Assembly: GCA_016199485.1 (NCBI GenBank) | Contig: JACQGO010000170.1 | Coordinates: forward strand, 1 to 42,797 | Direction of reading: 5' to 3' | DNA length: 42,797 nt | From: Betaproteobacteria bacterium | GTDB taxonomy: Bacteria > Pseudomonadota > Gammaproteobacteria > Burkholderiales > SG8-41 | Shown: piece by piece, positions 13,631 through 20,913 of the stretch | Position numbering within the stretch: position 1 is the first letter of the stretch | Layout of the letters: each line of letters begins with the position of its first letter | The notes under the pieces: generated by a model | Database searches by the model: none | Told to the model about the DNA's origin: nothing | The model's input: the letters and a program-made list of their open reading frames with translations, nothing else | Position numbers and translations under genes: made by a program

Positions 13631-14857
13631 GTGAAAGCCCTACGCTGGCTCCGCACCGTCAATACGGTGCTCTCGCACCATCTCGTCGGCTTCGGCCTGG
13701 CCGTGGCGACGGGGGACTGGTGGTGGGTGCTCCTGCCCGTGCCGATCTTCGGGCAGATCCCCTCCAGTCTCACGGATGACTACGGCGCGCTGCTGACGAC
13801 GACTTTGCGCGCGATGCAACCGCGGCTCCACGACAACATCACCCGCGGCAACAAGTTTCTCTCGTACCTCCGCCTCCGGGGCCGCTGGCGTACCCAGGAC
13901 GGCGGCGAGCGGGTCCAGATCGCGCTGATGCACGCCCAGAACAACACGGCGGACATCTACGCGGGCTACGGCACGCTCGACACCACGCCTCAGGACGGCA
14001 TCACCTCCGCCTTTTACGACTGGGCGCAGATTTCCGTCTCGATCGCCATCAGCCGGAAGGAGGCGCGCCAGAATTCCGGCCGCTCGCGGGCGTTGAACCT
14101 GCTGGAAGCGAAAACCAAGCAGGCCCAGGTCTCGGCCCAGGAACTCCTGAACAACTGCATCGTGGCGGGCCGCATCACGGCCTCCGCCAACGTCGGCCGG
14201 TTCTTCGCCCGGGTCGGCCGGCTGGATTCGGGGGCCTCGGGCCCGCTTCCGCTGGGCGCGCTGATCGACGCGCTGCCTACCCGGTCGGTCGCCATCGGCA
14301 ACATCAACGGCAATACCTATAGCTTCTGGCGCAACCGGCAGACGGACTCCAGCGCCACGACCTACCGGGGCCTCATCCAGGAGATGACCACGATGTATAA
14401 CGACTGCTCGCGGGGTGCGGGCGGGTTCCCCGATCTGCTCCTCGGCGACCAGAACTCCTGGGAGCGGTATTTCAACGCGCTGTCAAACCAAGAGCGGTAC
14501 ATCGTGACCGACAAGCGCGTCCTGGACGTGCTCGGCGGCCCCAACGGGTCGGATGATCTCTTGAAGTTCCGGGGCGCCGTGTTCATCTGGGATGAGGTCG
14601 TGCCCGATACGGAAACCAACGCCGAAGTGGTCGATGCCATCGGCACCTTCACGCTCGGCACGATCTTCTTCATCAACTCCGAGTCGTTCGAATACGTGGT
14701 GGACAGCGAAACGGACTTCATCACCACGCCATTTTTGCGTCCTGAGAACCAGGATGCCAGAGTGGCACAAATCCTCTGGATGGGATGTGTTGGAGTGAAT
14801 CAGCGCAGGAAAAACGGACAGTTACAGGGTATAGCCTATAGCTCGATCTCCAGCTAG
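13631..14857 (+). CDS. Major capsid protein
   Basis: A 408-residue reading frame whose residues ~37-408 match a common phage major capsid family. Motifs are SLTDDYGALLTTTL, DNITRGNKFLSYL, YGTLDTTPQDGITSAFYDWAQISVSIAISR, YNDCSRGAGGFPDLLLG and the C-terminal FLRPENQDARVAQILWMG. These fold as the HK97-type shell. The GTG at 13631 has the good ribosome site (aaggag) but adds ~36 hydrophobic residues (SHHLVGFGLAVATGDWWWVLL). GTG 13739 would give the family's usual MPI-type start (372 residues) but lacks a clear site. The last ~35 codons switch to A/T-rich codons beside an inserted endonuclease gene. Confidence 0.85.
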   Translation: MKALRWLRTVNTVLSHHLVGFGLAVATGDWWWVLLPVPIFGQIPSSLTDDYGALLTTTLRAMQPRLHDNITRGNKFLSYLRLRGRWRTQDGGERVQIALMHAQNNTADIYAGYGTLDTTPQDGITSAFYDWAQISVSIAISRKEARQNSGRSRALNLLEAKTKQAQVSAQELLNNCIVAGRITASANVGRFFARVGRLDSGASGPLPLGALIDALPTRSVAIGNINGNTYSFWRNRQTDSSATTYRGLIQEMTTMYNDCSRGAGGFPDLLLGDQNSWERYFNALSNQERYIVTDKRVLDVLGGPNGSDDLLKFRGAVFIWDEVVPDTETNAEVVDAIGTFTLGTIFFINSESFEYVVDSETDFITTPFLRPENQDARVAQILWMGCVGVNQRRKNGQLQGIAYSSISS

Positions 14858-14858
14858 G

Positions 14859-15326
14859 CTAGCTAAACCTGCGGCGAACATGAAATTTCTTCATCAAAAG
14901 GTAGTAGCGATGGCGGCGGGACAAGAGCCATTTTGGCACGGGCCGTCTGTTACGGCCGACTGCCCAACGGTTCTGCGAGGCGACAGTCCGCTGGTAGAAG
15001 GCAATCGCCAGCCGAGTCTCTTCCGGCTTGGCGACCAGATACGGGAGCAACCTTCGCAGGATCACAATACCTCGGCGTCCTCCGACATGAGCCACATGCA
15101 TCCGTCGATGGTTGGCACGGGCGCGCCACCTGGACGAACTGAAGGTTTTCCGCAATCCAAAGTGCGCGCAGAAGGCGTCAACCGGCCGCGGATCGGCCAT
15201 CTCGATGGTCAGGCTGAAGATGTACGACGGCGAGCGCATGGCGTTGCTGGCATGAGTACGCTTAATGCAAATGGAACCCTCGCCGTCCACGAGACCGGCA
15301 AAGTAAGCAAGCTTCGTGTTGGCCAT
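14859..15326 (-). CDS. LAGLIDADG-type homing endonuclease (antisense)
   Basis: The only - strand gene inside the virion region. From ATG 15326 the product begins MANTKLAYFAGLVDGEGSI, the single LAGLIDADG helix with its acidic catalytic residue. DPRPVDAFCAHFG and a basic C-terminus (RRHRYYLLMKKFHVRRRFS) follow. One-motif members act as homodimers and cut long asymmetric sites. The frame is open to a TTG at 15368. It converges on the capsid gene stop within a few bases. Codons are less GC-biased than in its surroundings. Confidence 0.82.
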   Translation of the reverse strand: MANTKLAYFAGLVDGEGSICIKRTHASNAMRSPSYIFSLTIEMADPRPVDAFCAHFGLRKTFSSSRWRARANHRRMHVAHVGGRRGIVILRRLLPYLVAKPEETRLAIAFYQRTVASQNRWAVGRNRRPVPKWLLSRRHRYYLLMKKFHVRRRFS

Positions 15327-15451
15327 ACCCAAGGGTATCACGAATCCTTGCGTGGCGTGAACTATCAATGCGCTGGTAACACAACGGTCGTTGGCCCGGC
15401 GTCAGTGACAAACACACCAGCGCATGGAGGCGGCCTACGCTCTTTCAGAGA

Positions 15452-15895
15452 TTGAACCGATCCGATCCGGAACGCGTGTTTATTGTCGTGCAAGCGAACG
15501 AGGCCCTGGCGGTGGACGACTGCTGCCAGTGGGAACTGGCCTCGGCGTCCATCGACGGCGTGAAGGTGCGGCAGCCCGACACTGGCAACCTCTTCGCCTT
15601 CGTCGGCGTGGCGGACGCCGCGATCAGCGCCAACGCCTTCGGGCTGGTGCAGGTCTACGGCTATCGCTCCACGTCGCGGGTCTTCCAGACCGACACCTCC
15701 CAGAATACCGGCGTGGCGCTGGTGCCGACGGCCGCCCAGGTCTACCTCCAGTCGGTGGCCACCACGATCCAGGTGTCCAGCACCATCGCCACGACCGTCA
15801 CTCTCCAGCCGATCTTCGCGGTGCTGGGGGAGACGGTGTCGAACTCGGCCGCGTCGGCCACCACCACGGCCAAGGTGTTTATCCGCGCTCTATGA
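15452..15895 (+). CDS. Probable capsid-associated structural protein
   Basis: About 147 residues from a TTG start. No ATG or GTG is available because upstream sequence belongs to the inserted endonuclease region. Beta-rich sequence with RVFIVVQANEALAVDDCCQWE, FAFVGVADAAISANAFGLVQVYGY and VALVPTAAQVYLQ resembles small proteins encoded just after the capsid gene that decorate or cement the shell. The original start may have been altered by the insertion upstream. Confidence 0.6.
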   Translation: MNRSDPERVFIVVQANEALAVDDCCQWELASASIDGVKVRQPDTGNLFAFVGVADAAISANAFGLVQVYGYRSTSRVFQTDTSQNTGVALVPTAAQVYLQSVATTIQVSSTIATTVTLQPIFAVLGETVSNSAASATTTAKVFIRAL

Positions 15896-15953
15896 CGTAG
15901 GTGGCAGGGGCGCGGCTGCCGGGCGTCTGCCGAACCAACGCGCACGGGAACCT

Positions 15954-16544
15954 ATGCGGGCGGAGCCTGCGTTCGATAAGTACGAGCAGGCGGGGGACTA
16001 CCACTGGCGGGAGTACCGCCACAACACGCCCTACGCCGCCCACGCCCGGCGGGTGCGGGGCTGGATCACCGAGCGGCGGGTGCTCGATGTCGGCGGCGGG
16101 GATGGCCTGATCGCGTGGCTCTTGCAACGCAAGGGCTGCGAGGTGCAGGTCGTGGACACGTCCCCGCTGGCCGTGGGCTATGCACGGGCGCATGGCGTCC
16201 CGGCAGCGGTCGGGAGCGCCTACCGGGTGCGGGGGCGCTGGGAGGCCGTCTACTGTGGCGACACGCTGGAGCATTTGCGCTGGCCTGGTCTGGCTTTGCG
16301 CCGGTTTCGTCGCGTGGCGCCGATCCTCTACGTGGCGACGCCGCCGAAGGCGTCCGATGGTCAACTCCATGATCCCCGACACCTCACTGAATGGACTCCC
16401 GACGGTCTCCGTGCGTTCGTGGAGCGGCAGGGTTGGCGACAAATCTCTTCTGACGTGGCGCACGCACGCATCCTGGCGAAGTTTACCCGTGCGCCTCTAT
16501 CGTGGGGGCGGCGGTGTCTGACCGCGATCTGGCCGTTTCGCTAG
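15954..16544 (+). CDS. SAM-dependent methyltransferase 1
   Basis: A 196-residue class I methyltransferase. Motif I is VLDVGGGDGLIAWLL (residues ~43-57), the SAM-binding glycine loop. The acidic residue ending strand 2 is in VQVVDTSPLAV. A motif IV-like CGDTLEHL and motif VI ILYVATPP follow. The type (Methyltransf_11/23-like) usually acts on small molecules or sugars. It opens a cassette of two more methyltransferases and two glycosyltransferases, so O-methylation of a glycan is the best inference. The target is unknown. Confidence 0.8.
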   Translation: MRAEPAFDKYEQAGDYHWREYRHNTPYAAHARRVRGWITERRVLDVGGGDGLIAWLLQRKGCEVQVVDTSPLAVGYARAHGVPAAVGSAYRVRGRWEAVYCGDTLEHLRWPGLALRRFRRVAPILYVATPPKASDGQLHDPRHLTEWTPDGLRAFVERQGWRQISSDVAHARILAKFTRAPLSWGRRCLTAIWPFR

Positions 16545-17071
16545 TCCGGGCCTACGGGTTCCGGCAGGGCGCGGAGCTCGGTGTGTGGCGGGGCGCCCGG
16601 GCGTGGGCGCTGCTCGAGCAGACGGGTCTCGATGGTCTGCTGCTGGTCGATCCCTGGGAGGAACGGTTCAACCGCTTCCCGGCCGTCGGTACCCCGGATC
16701 GGATGCCAGCGGGTCTGTATGACTGCACGATGGGCGAGCCCCACCAGGATCAAGCGGCGCTCGAGGTCATGGCCAAGGCCGTGGAACGCCGGGCGGCGGA
16801 GTACGGGACGCGCTGCCGCGTGCTGCGGATGACCGCCCTGGACGCCGCGTCGTTGAGCGCGGATGGAAGTCTCGACGTGGTGATCTGGGACGCCGTCCAT
16901 CTGTACCAGCTCTGCCGCGATGATCTCCTCGCCTGGAAGCCGAAACTCCGGGCGGGCGGGATGCTCTGTGGCGACGGGTACGAGAGCGCGGGGGTGCGCC
17001 AGGCCGTGGATGAAGTCCTCGGGCGGGAGAAATGGGTGCAGGGCGGCTTTTGGGGGACGATCCTGCCATGA
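16502..17071 (+). CDS. SAM-dependent methyltransferase 2 (Methyltransf_24-like)
   Basis: A 189-residue product overlapping the previous gene by 43 bases; GTG 16514 is an alternative start with a smaller overlap. Motif I is QGAELGVWRGARAWALL. Strand 2 ends in LLLVDPWEERF, and LDVVIWDAVHLYQLCRDDL is the motif IV region with the D-x-x-H typical of the sugar and cephalosporin-hydroxylase-like methyltransferase group. LRAGGMLCGDGY corresponds to motif V-VI. It probably methylates a sugar or small metabolite. The stop overlaps the downstream glycosyltransferase start. Confidence 0.75.
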   Translation: MGAAVSDRDLAVSLVRAYGFRQGAELGVWRGARAWALLEQTGLDGLLLVDPWEERFNRFPAVGTPDRMPAGLYDCTMGEPHQDQAALEVMAKAVERRAAEYGTRCRVLRMTALDAASLSADGSLDVVIWDAVHLYQLCRDDLLAWKPKLRAGGMLCGDGYESAGVRQAVDEVLGREKWVQGGFWGTILP

Positions 17072-17862
17072 TGGTCTACACCGTCATCACGGGCGGTGGG
17101 GATCTCCTCCGAGCGACCGGGCGGGCGCCGGACGATCCCCATTTCGTCGCCTTCAGCGACGCGGAGTATCTGCCGTGGAAGCGGAAGCCCTATCGCTATC
17201 TTGGGTGGGAGGTGCGGCCGGCGGAGACCGAGTGGGGTGAGGCGTGGCTGAATGCTCGGCGTCACATGATCTGCCCGCATCGGGATTTCCCGGAGGCGGA
17301 GTACACCCTCTACGTGGACGGGACGCACGTGCCCGCGACCGGATACCGGCTGGAACGCCTAATCGAGGTCTTTCTTCGAGATACCGATCTGGCGACCTTC
17401 GTGCATCCGCACCGGACGTGCCTCTACCGGGAAGCGGCGGCCGTCGTCTATCGCCAGCCGGACTTGCGTGAACCCATTCGCCGGCAGATGCGGGACTATC
17501 GAGCGGCCGGCTACCCGGAGGATCACGGGCTGGCGGGGTTGACCGTGCTCTTGCGCCGGCACACGCCAGCTGTCCGGGTCTTCAACGAGGCCTGGTGGGC
17601 GGAGGTGGAGCACTACCGGAGCCGGCGGGATCAGTTGAGTTTCCCCTATGTGTGCTGGAGATTGGGCATGGAGTGGACGCCAATTCCGGGCCACTGCTAC
17701 TACAATTCGCTGTTTGACTACGTGCCGCACGGCGAGATGATCTCCGAGGGGGGCATTCAAATCGAGGAGGTGGCGATTCAACATGACCGGGCCGTGGAAT
17801 CCGTGGCGGTGGATCGAGCGTTTCTTGATGAAATGGCTGGGCTGGTGGTTTCCCCAGGGTGA
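17068..17862 (+). CDS. Glycosyltransferase, DUF616/TOD1-MUCI70-like
   Basis: A 264-residue protein from ATG 17068 (ATGA overlap). It follows the DUF616 pattern closely: an opening MVYTVITGGGDLL, FVAFSDAEY, ARRHMICPHRDFPEAEYTLYVDG, FVHPHRTCLYREA, RQMRDYRAAGYPEDHGLA, LRRHTP, FNEAWWAEV and SRRDQLSFPYV. Family members are glycosyltransferase-like, with the acidic VDG in the place of a metal-binding D-x-D. In this cassette it likely builds or transfers a sugar onto a virion or host surface target. Donor and acceptor cannot be read from sequence. Confidence 0.75.
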   Translation: MMVYTVITGGGDLLRATGRAPDDPHFVAFSDAEYLPWKRKPYRYLGWEVRPAETEWGEAWLNARRHMICPHRDFPEAEYTLYVDGTHVPATGYRLERLIEVFLRDTDLATFVHPHRTCLYREAAAVVYRQPDLREPIRRQMRDYRAAGYPEDHGLAGLTVLLRRHTPAVRVFNEAWWAEVEHYRSRRDQLSFPYVCWRLGMEWTPIPGHCYYNSLFDYVPHGEMISEGGIQIEEVAIQHDRAVESVAVDRAFLDEMAGLVVSPG

Positions 17863-18028
17863 GGCCTGGCAGTATCGGTTTTATCGCTGCCATGGGTGCC
17901 GGCGGATCGTGACCTGGGTGCATATCAAGCGGGGCGGCTGTCCCTGCCGGGAATCCAGTCGGATCTCGCCGGCCATGTTGACGGCCACCGAGAAGGCGCG
18001 GATCGTGTTTTTTCCGTGGACGGTCTAG
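17783..18028 (+). CDS. Small Trp- and Cys-rich protein
   Basis: An 81-residue frame overlapping the glycosyltransferase by 80 bases; ATG 17828 would reduce this to 35. It contains WLGWWFPQGEAWQYRFYRCHGCRRIVTWVHI and then GGCPCRESSRISPA. The C-x2-C and C-x-C pairs suggest a zinc site. The pattern looks conserved, as in uncharacterised phage genes near methyltransferases, but no function is known. Confidence 0.55.
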   Translation: MTGPWNPWRWIERFLMKWLGWWFPQGEAWQYRFYRCHGCRRIVTWVHIKRGGCPCRESSRISPAMLTATEKARIVFFPWTV

Positions 18029-18037
18029 GAGGACGCG

Positions 18038-18226
18038 ATGCAGCACGGGGACCACATGCCGAGGCTCGGAACGGGGGAGCGGTTCGCGCGCTTGAAAGCC
18101 AAGCTAACGCGGCGGAGGGACGTGCGCGATCCCGGCGCGGTCGCCGCCGCCATCGGTCGAAAGAAATTCGGCGCGAAGACCTTCCAGGCTCTAGCGGTGC
18201 GGGGGCGGATGGCGCATGGGCGATAA
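18038..18226 (+). CDS. Small basic hypothetical protein
   Basis: A 62-residue product with a strong ribosome site (aggagg) upstream. It is basic and Ala/Gly-rich, with RFARLKAKLTRRRDVRDPGA and AAIGRKKFGAKTFQALA. It looks like a conserved small phage protein. Its role is unknown. Confidence 0.5.
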   Translation: MQHGDHMPRLGTGERFARLKAKLTRRRDVRDPGAVAAAIGRKKFGAKTFQALAVRGRMAHGR

Positions 18227-18920
18227 GCCGAAGATCCTGTGGGGGATGACCGCCTATGGGCCGTTGCCCTACATGCCGGTCTATACCTCGCATCTCCGGG
18301 CGATCGCCTGGGCGTCTCGGTATCTCACGGTAGAACTTGACGGGGAAATCGGCGGGGCGGGAGCCACCGACCGAACCTATACGCATAGCGCCGAAAACGC
18401 GCTGGCGGAGGAACTCCTGCGAAGCGACGCCACGCACCTCTTCCTGACCGAAATGGACATGATCCTCCCCAAGCACACGATCCCGGCGCTCCTGGAAGTG
18501 GGCAAGCCGATCGTCTCCAGCGTCTACTTTCTCCGGGGCGGCAACGGGCAGCCGTGCCTCTACAAAAAAGTCATCACGCCGCCGGAGAATCCCTACGTCC
18601 ACACGCCGGTCTCGGTTTTCCCCCACCAGGGGCCATTTCGGATCGACTGCCCGGGACTCGGGTGCGTCCTGATCGAGCGGCAGGTGTTCGAGAAGGTTCC
18701 GCGTCCCTGGTTTGACCTCTCCGCCGAGAAGTACGGCAGTGACATGTATTTCTACACCAAGGTCAAGCAGGCCGGGATCGAGGTCTGGGCGCATCCGGGC
18801 GTCTTCTGCGACCAGATCGACTACACGGTGGTCGGCTATCGGGATTACCAGAAGCGACTGAAGGACGATCCCGCGTTCGCCAGCCGGGGGTTCATCATCG
18901 GAGCGCCGGATGGGGTCTAA
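18216..18920 (+). CDS. Phage-type glycosyltransferase (GT-A-like)
   Basis: A 234-residue protein. The N-terminus KILWGMTAYGPLPYMPVYTSHL leads into THLFLTEMDMILPKHTIPALLE, where the E-M-D-M stretch stands where GT-A enzymes carry their D-x-D metal site. IVSSVYFLRGG and IDCPGLGCVLIER follow, then a DMYFYTKVKQAGIEVWAHPGVFCDQ region that resembles GT2-like phage proteins recognising a sugar nucleotide. It is the second glycosyltransferase of the cassette, flanked by methyltransferases. The assignment to glycosyl transfer is good; specificity is unknown. Confidence 0.7.
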   Translation: MGDKPKILWGMTAYGPLPYMPVYTSHLRAIAWASRYLTVELDGEIGGAGATDRTYTHSAENALAEELLRSDATHLFLTEMDMILPKHTIPALLEVGKPIVSSVYFLRGGNGQPCLYKKVITPPENPYVHTPVSVFPHQGPFRIDCPGLGCVLIERQVFEKVPRPWFDLSAEKYGSDMYFYTKVKQAGIEVWAHPGVFCDQIDYTVVGYRDYQKRLKDDPAFASRGFIIGAPDGV

Positions 18921-19608
18921 CGGCTCCCTCCGCATCAACATCGGCTGCGGCGGCGGGCGCATCGAGGGGTTCGTCAATTGCGATCTCTATCCTGGCTCCA
19001 ATGTCGATGAAGTCTTCGACTGTCAGGGCAAATGGCCGTTTCCCGACAACTCCGCGCGGGACATCGTCGCCTCGCACGTGCTGGAACATCTGCCCGATCC
19101 CCGAGCGTTTTTCCGGGAAGCCTGGCGGGTGCTGATCCCGAACGGCACGGTGGTTCTGCGGGTCCCCTACGGGGGCCATCGGGCGGCCTGGTGGGACCTC
19201 GAGCACCAGCGGCCGTGGTTCGCCGAGACGTTCACCTTTCTCCAGCCCGGGTATGCCAAGGCGATCGGCAACCCTGAGCACGCCGACTGGACGGCGTTCT
19301 TCGGGGTCGAGCAGGTGGATTATCGCGTCGGCAAGTTTTTGGCCCCGTGGCTGCGGCGCCGCTGGATGCGGAAACTGATCGTGTCCTGGATCAGTTGCGT
19401 GCCGGACTGGTGCGAGGAACTATTCGTCTACGTGTTCGCCATCAAGACCGAGGAGGCGCAGGATCACTTCGCGCGGACGCGGATTGCCAACGTGATCCCC
19501 TGCCGGTACATCGTCTACCGGCACCACATGACGGGGCGGGCGCTGAAACCCGGCGAGCCCTTGGAACTGCTGCCCGTCGCGGAACTCGATGTCGTGAACG
19601 GGTATTAG
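18910..19608 (+). CDS. SAM-dependent methyltransferase 3
   Basis: A 232-residue product. It opens LRINIGCGGGRIEGFVNCDLYP, a motif I/II form typical of SAM enzymes encoded beside glycan genes. ARDIVASHVLEHLPDPRAFFREAWRVL, the classic motif around the H-x-L-E-H-L segment of Methyltransf_11 members, follows. PNGTVVLRVPYGG is motif VI. The C-terminal half is longer than in the minimal fold and Trp/Arg rich. It likely modifies a sugar or a nucleotide-linked intermediate. It ends the sugar cassette. Confidence 0.75.
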   Translation: MGSNGSLRINIGCGGGRIEGFVNCDLYPGSNVDEVFDCQGKWPFPDNSARDIVASHVLEHLPDPRAFFREAWRVLIPNGTVVLRVPYGGHRAAWWDLEHQRPWFAETFTFLQPGYAKAIGNPEHADWTAFFGVEQVDYRVGKFLAPWLRRRWMRKLIVSWISCVPDWCEELFVYVFAIKTEEAQDHFARTRIANVIPCRYIVYRHHMTGRALKPGEPLELLPVAELDVVNGY

Positions 19609-19618
19609 GAGGAGACAG

Positions 19619-19975
19619 ATGGCCATCACGAGTGAAGGCATCACCAAAGCGGAGTGGACCTTTTGCTACGAGCGGCGGCAGACGCGCCGGAGCACGGGCG
19701 CGATGGCGGACGAATTGCGGCGGCTGCCGTGGGCGTTCGTGGAATTCGCCGACGCGGGCGAGCAGGGCAAACGGTACGTCGTCCCCGTGCCGCCGCAGTA
19801 CATCCCCATCGGCCAGCCCGCAAATGGCGTCGAGGCGGAACTCGGCTGGGTGCCCTATCGGCAATACGCCGAATACATGCAGAACCAGCCCTTTCCCCAC
19901 GAGAACGGCCAGGGGCCGCGCGGCGCAGGGGACAACGCGGGGCGGGTGGCCCTTCATTTCTTCGGGGCCGTCTGA
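19619..19975 (+). CDS. Conserved-looking hypothetical protein
   Basis: A 118-residue product with an excellent ribosome site (aggagga). It contains MADELRRLPWAFVEFAD, GKRYVVPVPPQYIPIGQPA and HENGQGPRGAGDNAG. It has no recognised fold, signal peptide or catalytic motif. It lies between the sugar cassette and the tail genes, so a virion role is possible. Confidence 0.5.
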   Translation: MAITSEGITKAEWTFCYERRQTRRSTGAMADELRRLPWAFVEFADAGEQGKRYVVPVPPQYIPIGQPANGVEAELGWVPYRQYAEYMQNQPFPHENGQGPRGAGDNAGRVALHFFGAV

Positions 19976-20248
19976 GTGACGGGCAATGCTGTAACCTGGA
20001 AGTGGCTGGCTGGGATCGCCATGTCGGTGATCCTGGCGGGTGGCGGCGCTTGGATGACGACCATGTACGCCCAGGTCAACAAGGTCCAGGAGGAGCAGAA
20101 ACAGGACCGGCGCACAGTAGGCGAGGTCGAAAAAAAGGTCGGCATCATTGAAGAACAAACGAAGCGCACCCAAGAGGATGTCAAGGAGATTAAGGACTCA
20201 CAGAAGGACACGAATAAGAAACTCGACGAACTCCTCCGACGACGATGA
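19976..20248 (+). CDS. Single-pass membrane protein with long coiled coil
   Basis: A 90-residue protein from GTG 19976, directly after the previous stop. One N-terminal transmembrane helix (WLAGIAMSVILAGGGAW) is followed by a ~60-residue charged helix (VQEEQKQDRRTVGEVEKKV...). This is the topology of inner-membrane spanins and of some holin-associated phage proteins. It lies in the tail module rather than the lysis module, so an i-spanin role is only possible. Confidence 0.55.
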   Translation: MTGNAVTWKWLAGIAMSVILAGGGAWMTTMYAQVNKVQEEQKQDRRTVGEVEKKVGIIEEQTKRTQEDVKEIKDSQKDTNKKLDELLRRR

Positions 20249-20913
20249 TCCGCTCCGAGATTCGCGCCCGCATTCTTCACGGTCTCAATGAGCCGGACGT
20301 GGCCAATCCGGTCTTCTGGTCCGCGACCGAGCTGAACCAGGTTATCGACGAAGCGATGGAGGTGCTGGCGGAGGAGACCGCAGCGATCAAGCGGACCACC
20401 TACGTCCCTTTGGAAGCGGCTTGGACCTACTACAGCCTCCGGGGATTGGCGCCCGATCTGATGGTGCCCTGGCGGCTCTGGGTGGTCTCCCAGGAGCGGC
20501 GCCTGACGCCGGTGACGATGGAGGAACTGGATCGGTTCCACCGGGAATGGATCACCGTGACGGGTGATCCCTGGCATTGGTTTCCACTGTCCTGGGAGAC
20601 CTTCGGGCTCTTCCCCAAACCGGCCTCCGCCGGCGGCGTGCTGCGGGTAGACTATCTGGCCTGGCCGCGCGCCCTGCTCGACGACGACGACGAACCGGAA
20701 ATGGATCTGGCCGACCATGAGGCGCTGGTCGGGTACGGGATCTACGACGGCCTGGCGAAGCGATGGGATCAATTGCGGATGGTCGAAGCCTGGGCGCTCT
20801 TCCAGCGGCAGGGACTCGGCGCGAAGGGTCGCGCGGGGGCGCGCGCGCAGGCGCGATCCGCTCAACGCGGCGAAGTCCAGGATTTCGAGGAGCCGGGGAT
20901 TGCCGACCGTTAG
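20245..20913 (+). CDS. Head-tail adaptor (P22 gp4-like)
   Basis: A 222-residue product. Its N-terminus MIRSEIRARILHGLNEPDV...FWSATELNQVIDEAMEVLAEE is the helical pattern of phage connector proteins that dock on the portal ring. A beta-rich middle with MVPWRLWVVSQERRLTPV and WFPLSWETFGLFPKP follows, then a helical end (ALVGYGIYDGLAKRWDQLRMVEAW). Podovirus adaptors of this kind start tail assembly. It overlaps both neighbours. Confidence 0.65.
   Translation: MIRSEIRARILHGLNEPDVANPVFWSATELNQVIDEAMEVLAEETAAIKRTTYVPLEAAWTYYSLRGLAPDLMVPWRLWVVSQERRLTPVTMEELDRFHREWITVTGDPWHWFPLSWETFGLFPKPASAGGVLRVDYLAWPRALLDDDDEPEMDLADHEALVGYGIYDGLAKRWDQLRMVEAWALFQRQGLGAKGRAGARAQARSAQRGEVQDFEEPGIADR

Noticed and set aside
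14880-15455. 191-codon + strand frame between capsid and the next gene
   Set aside because: It lies opposite the LAGLIDADG gene, which has a clear catalytic motif; the + frame has no domain.
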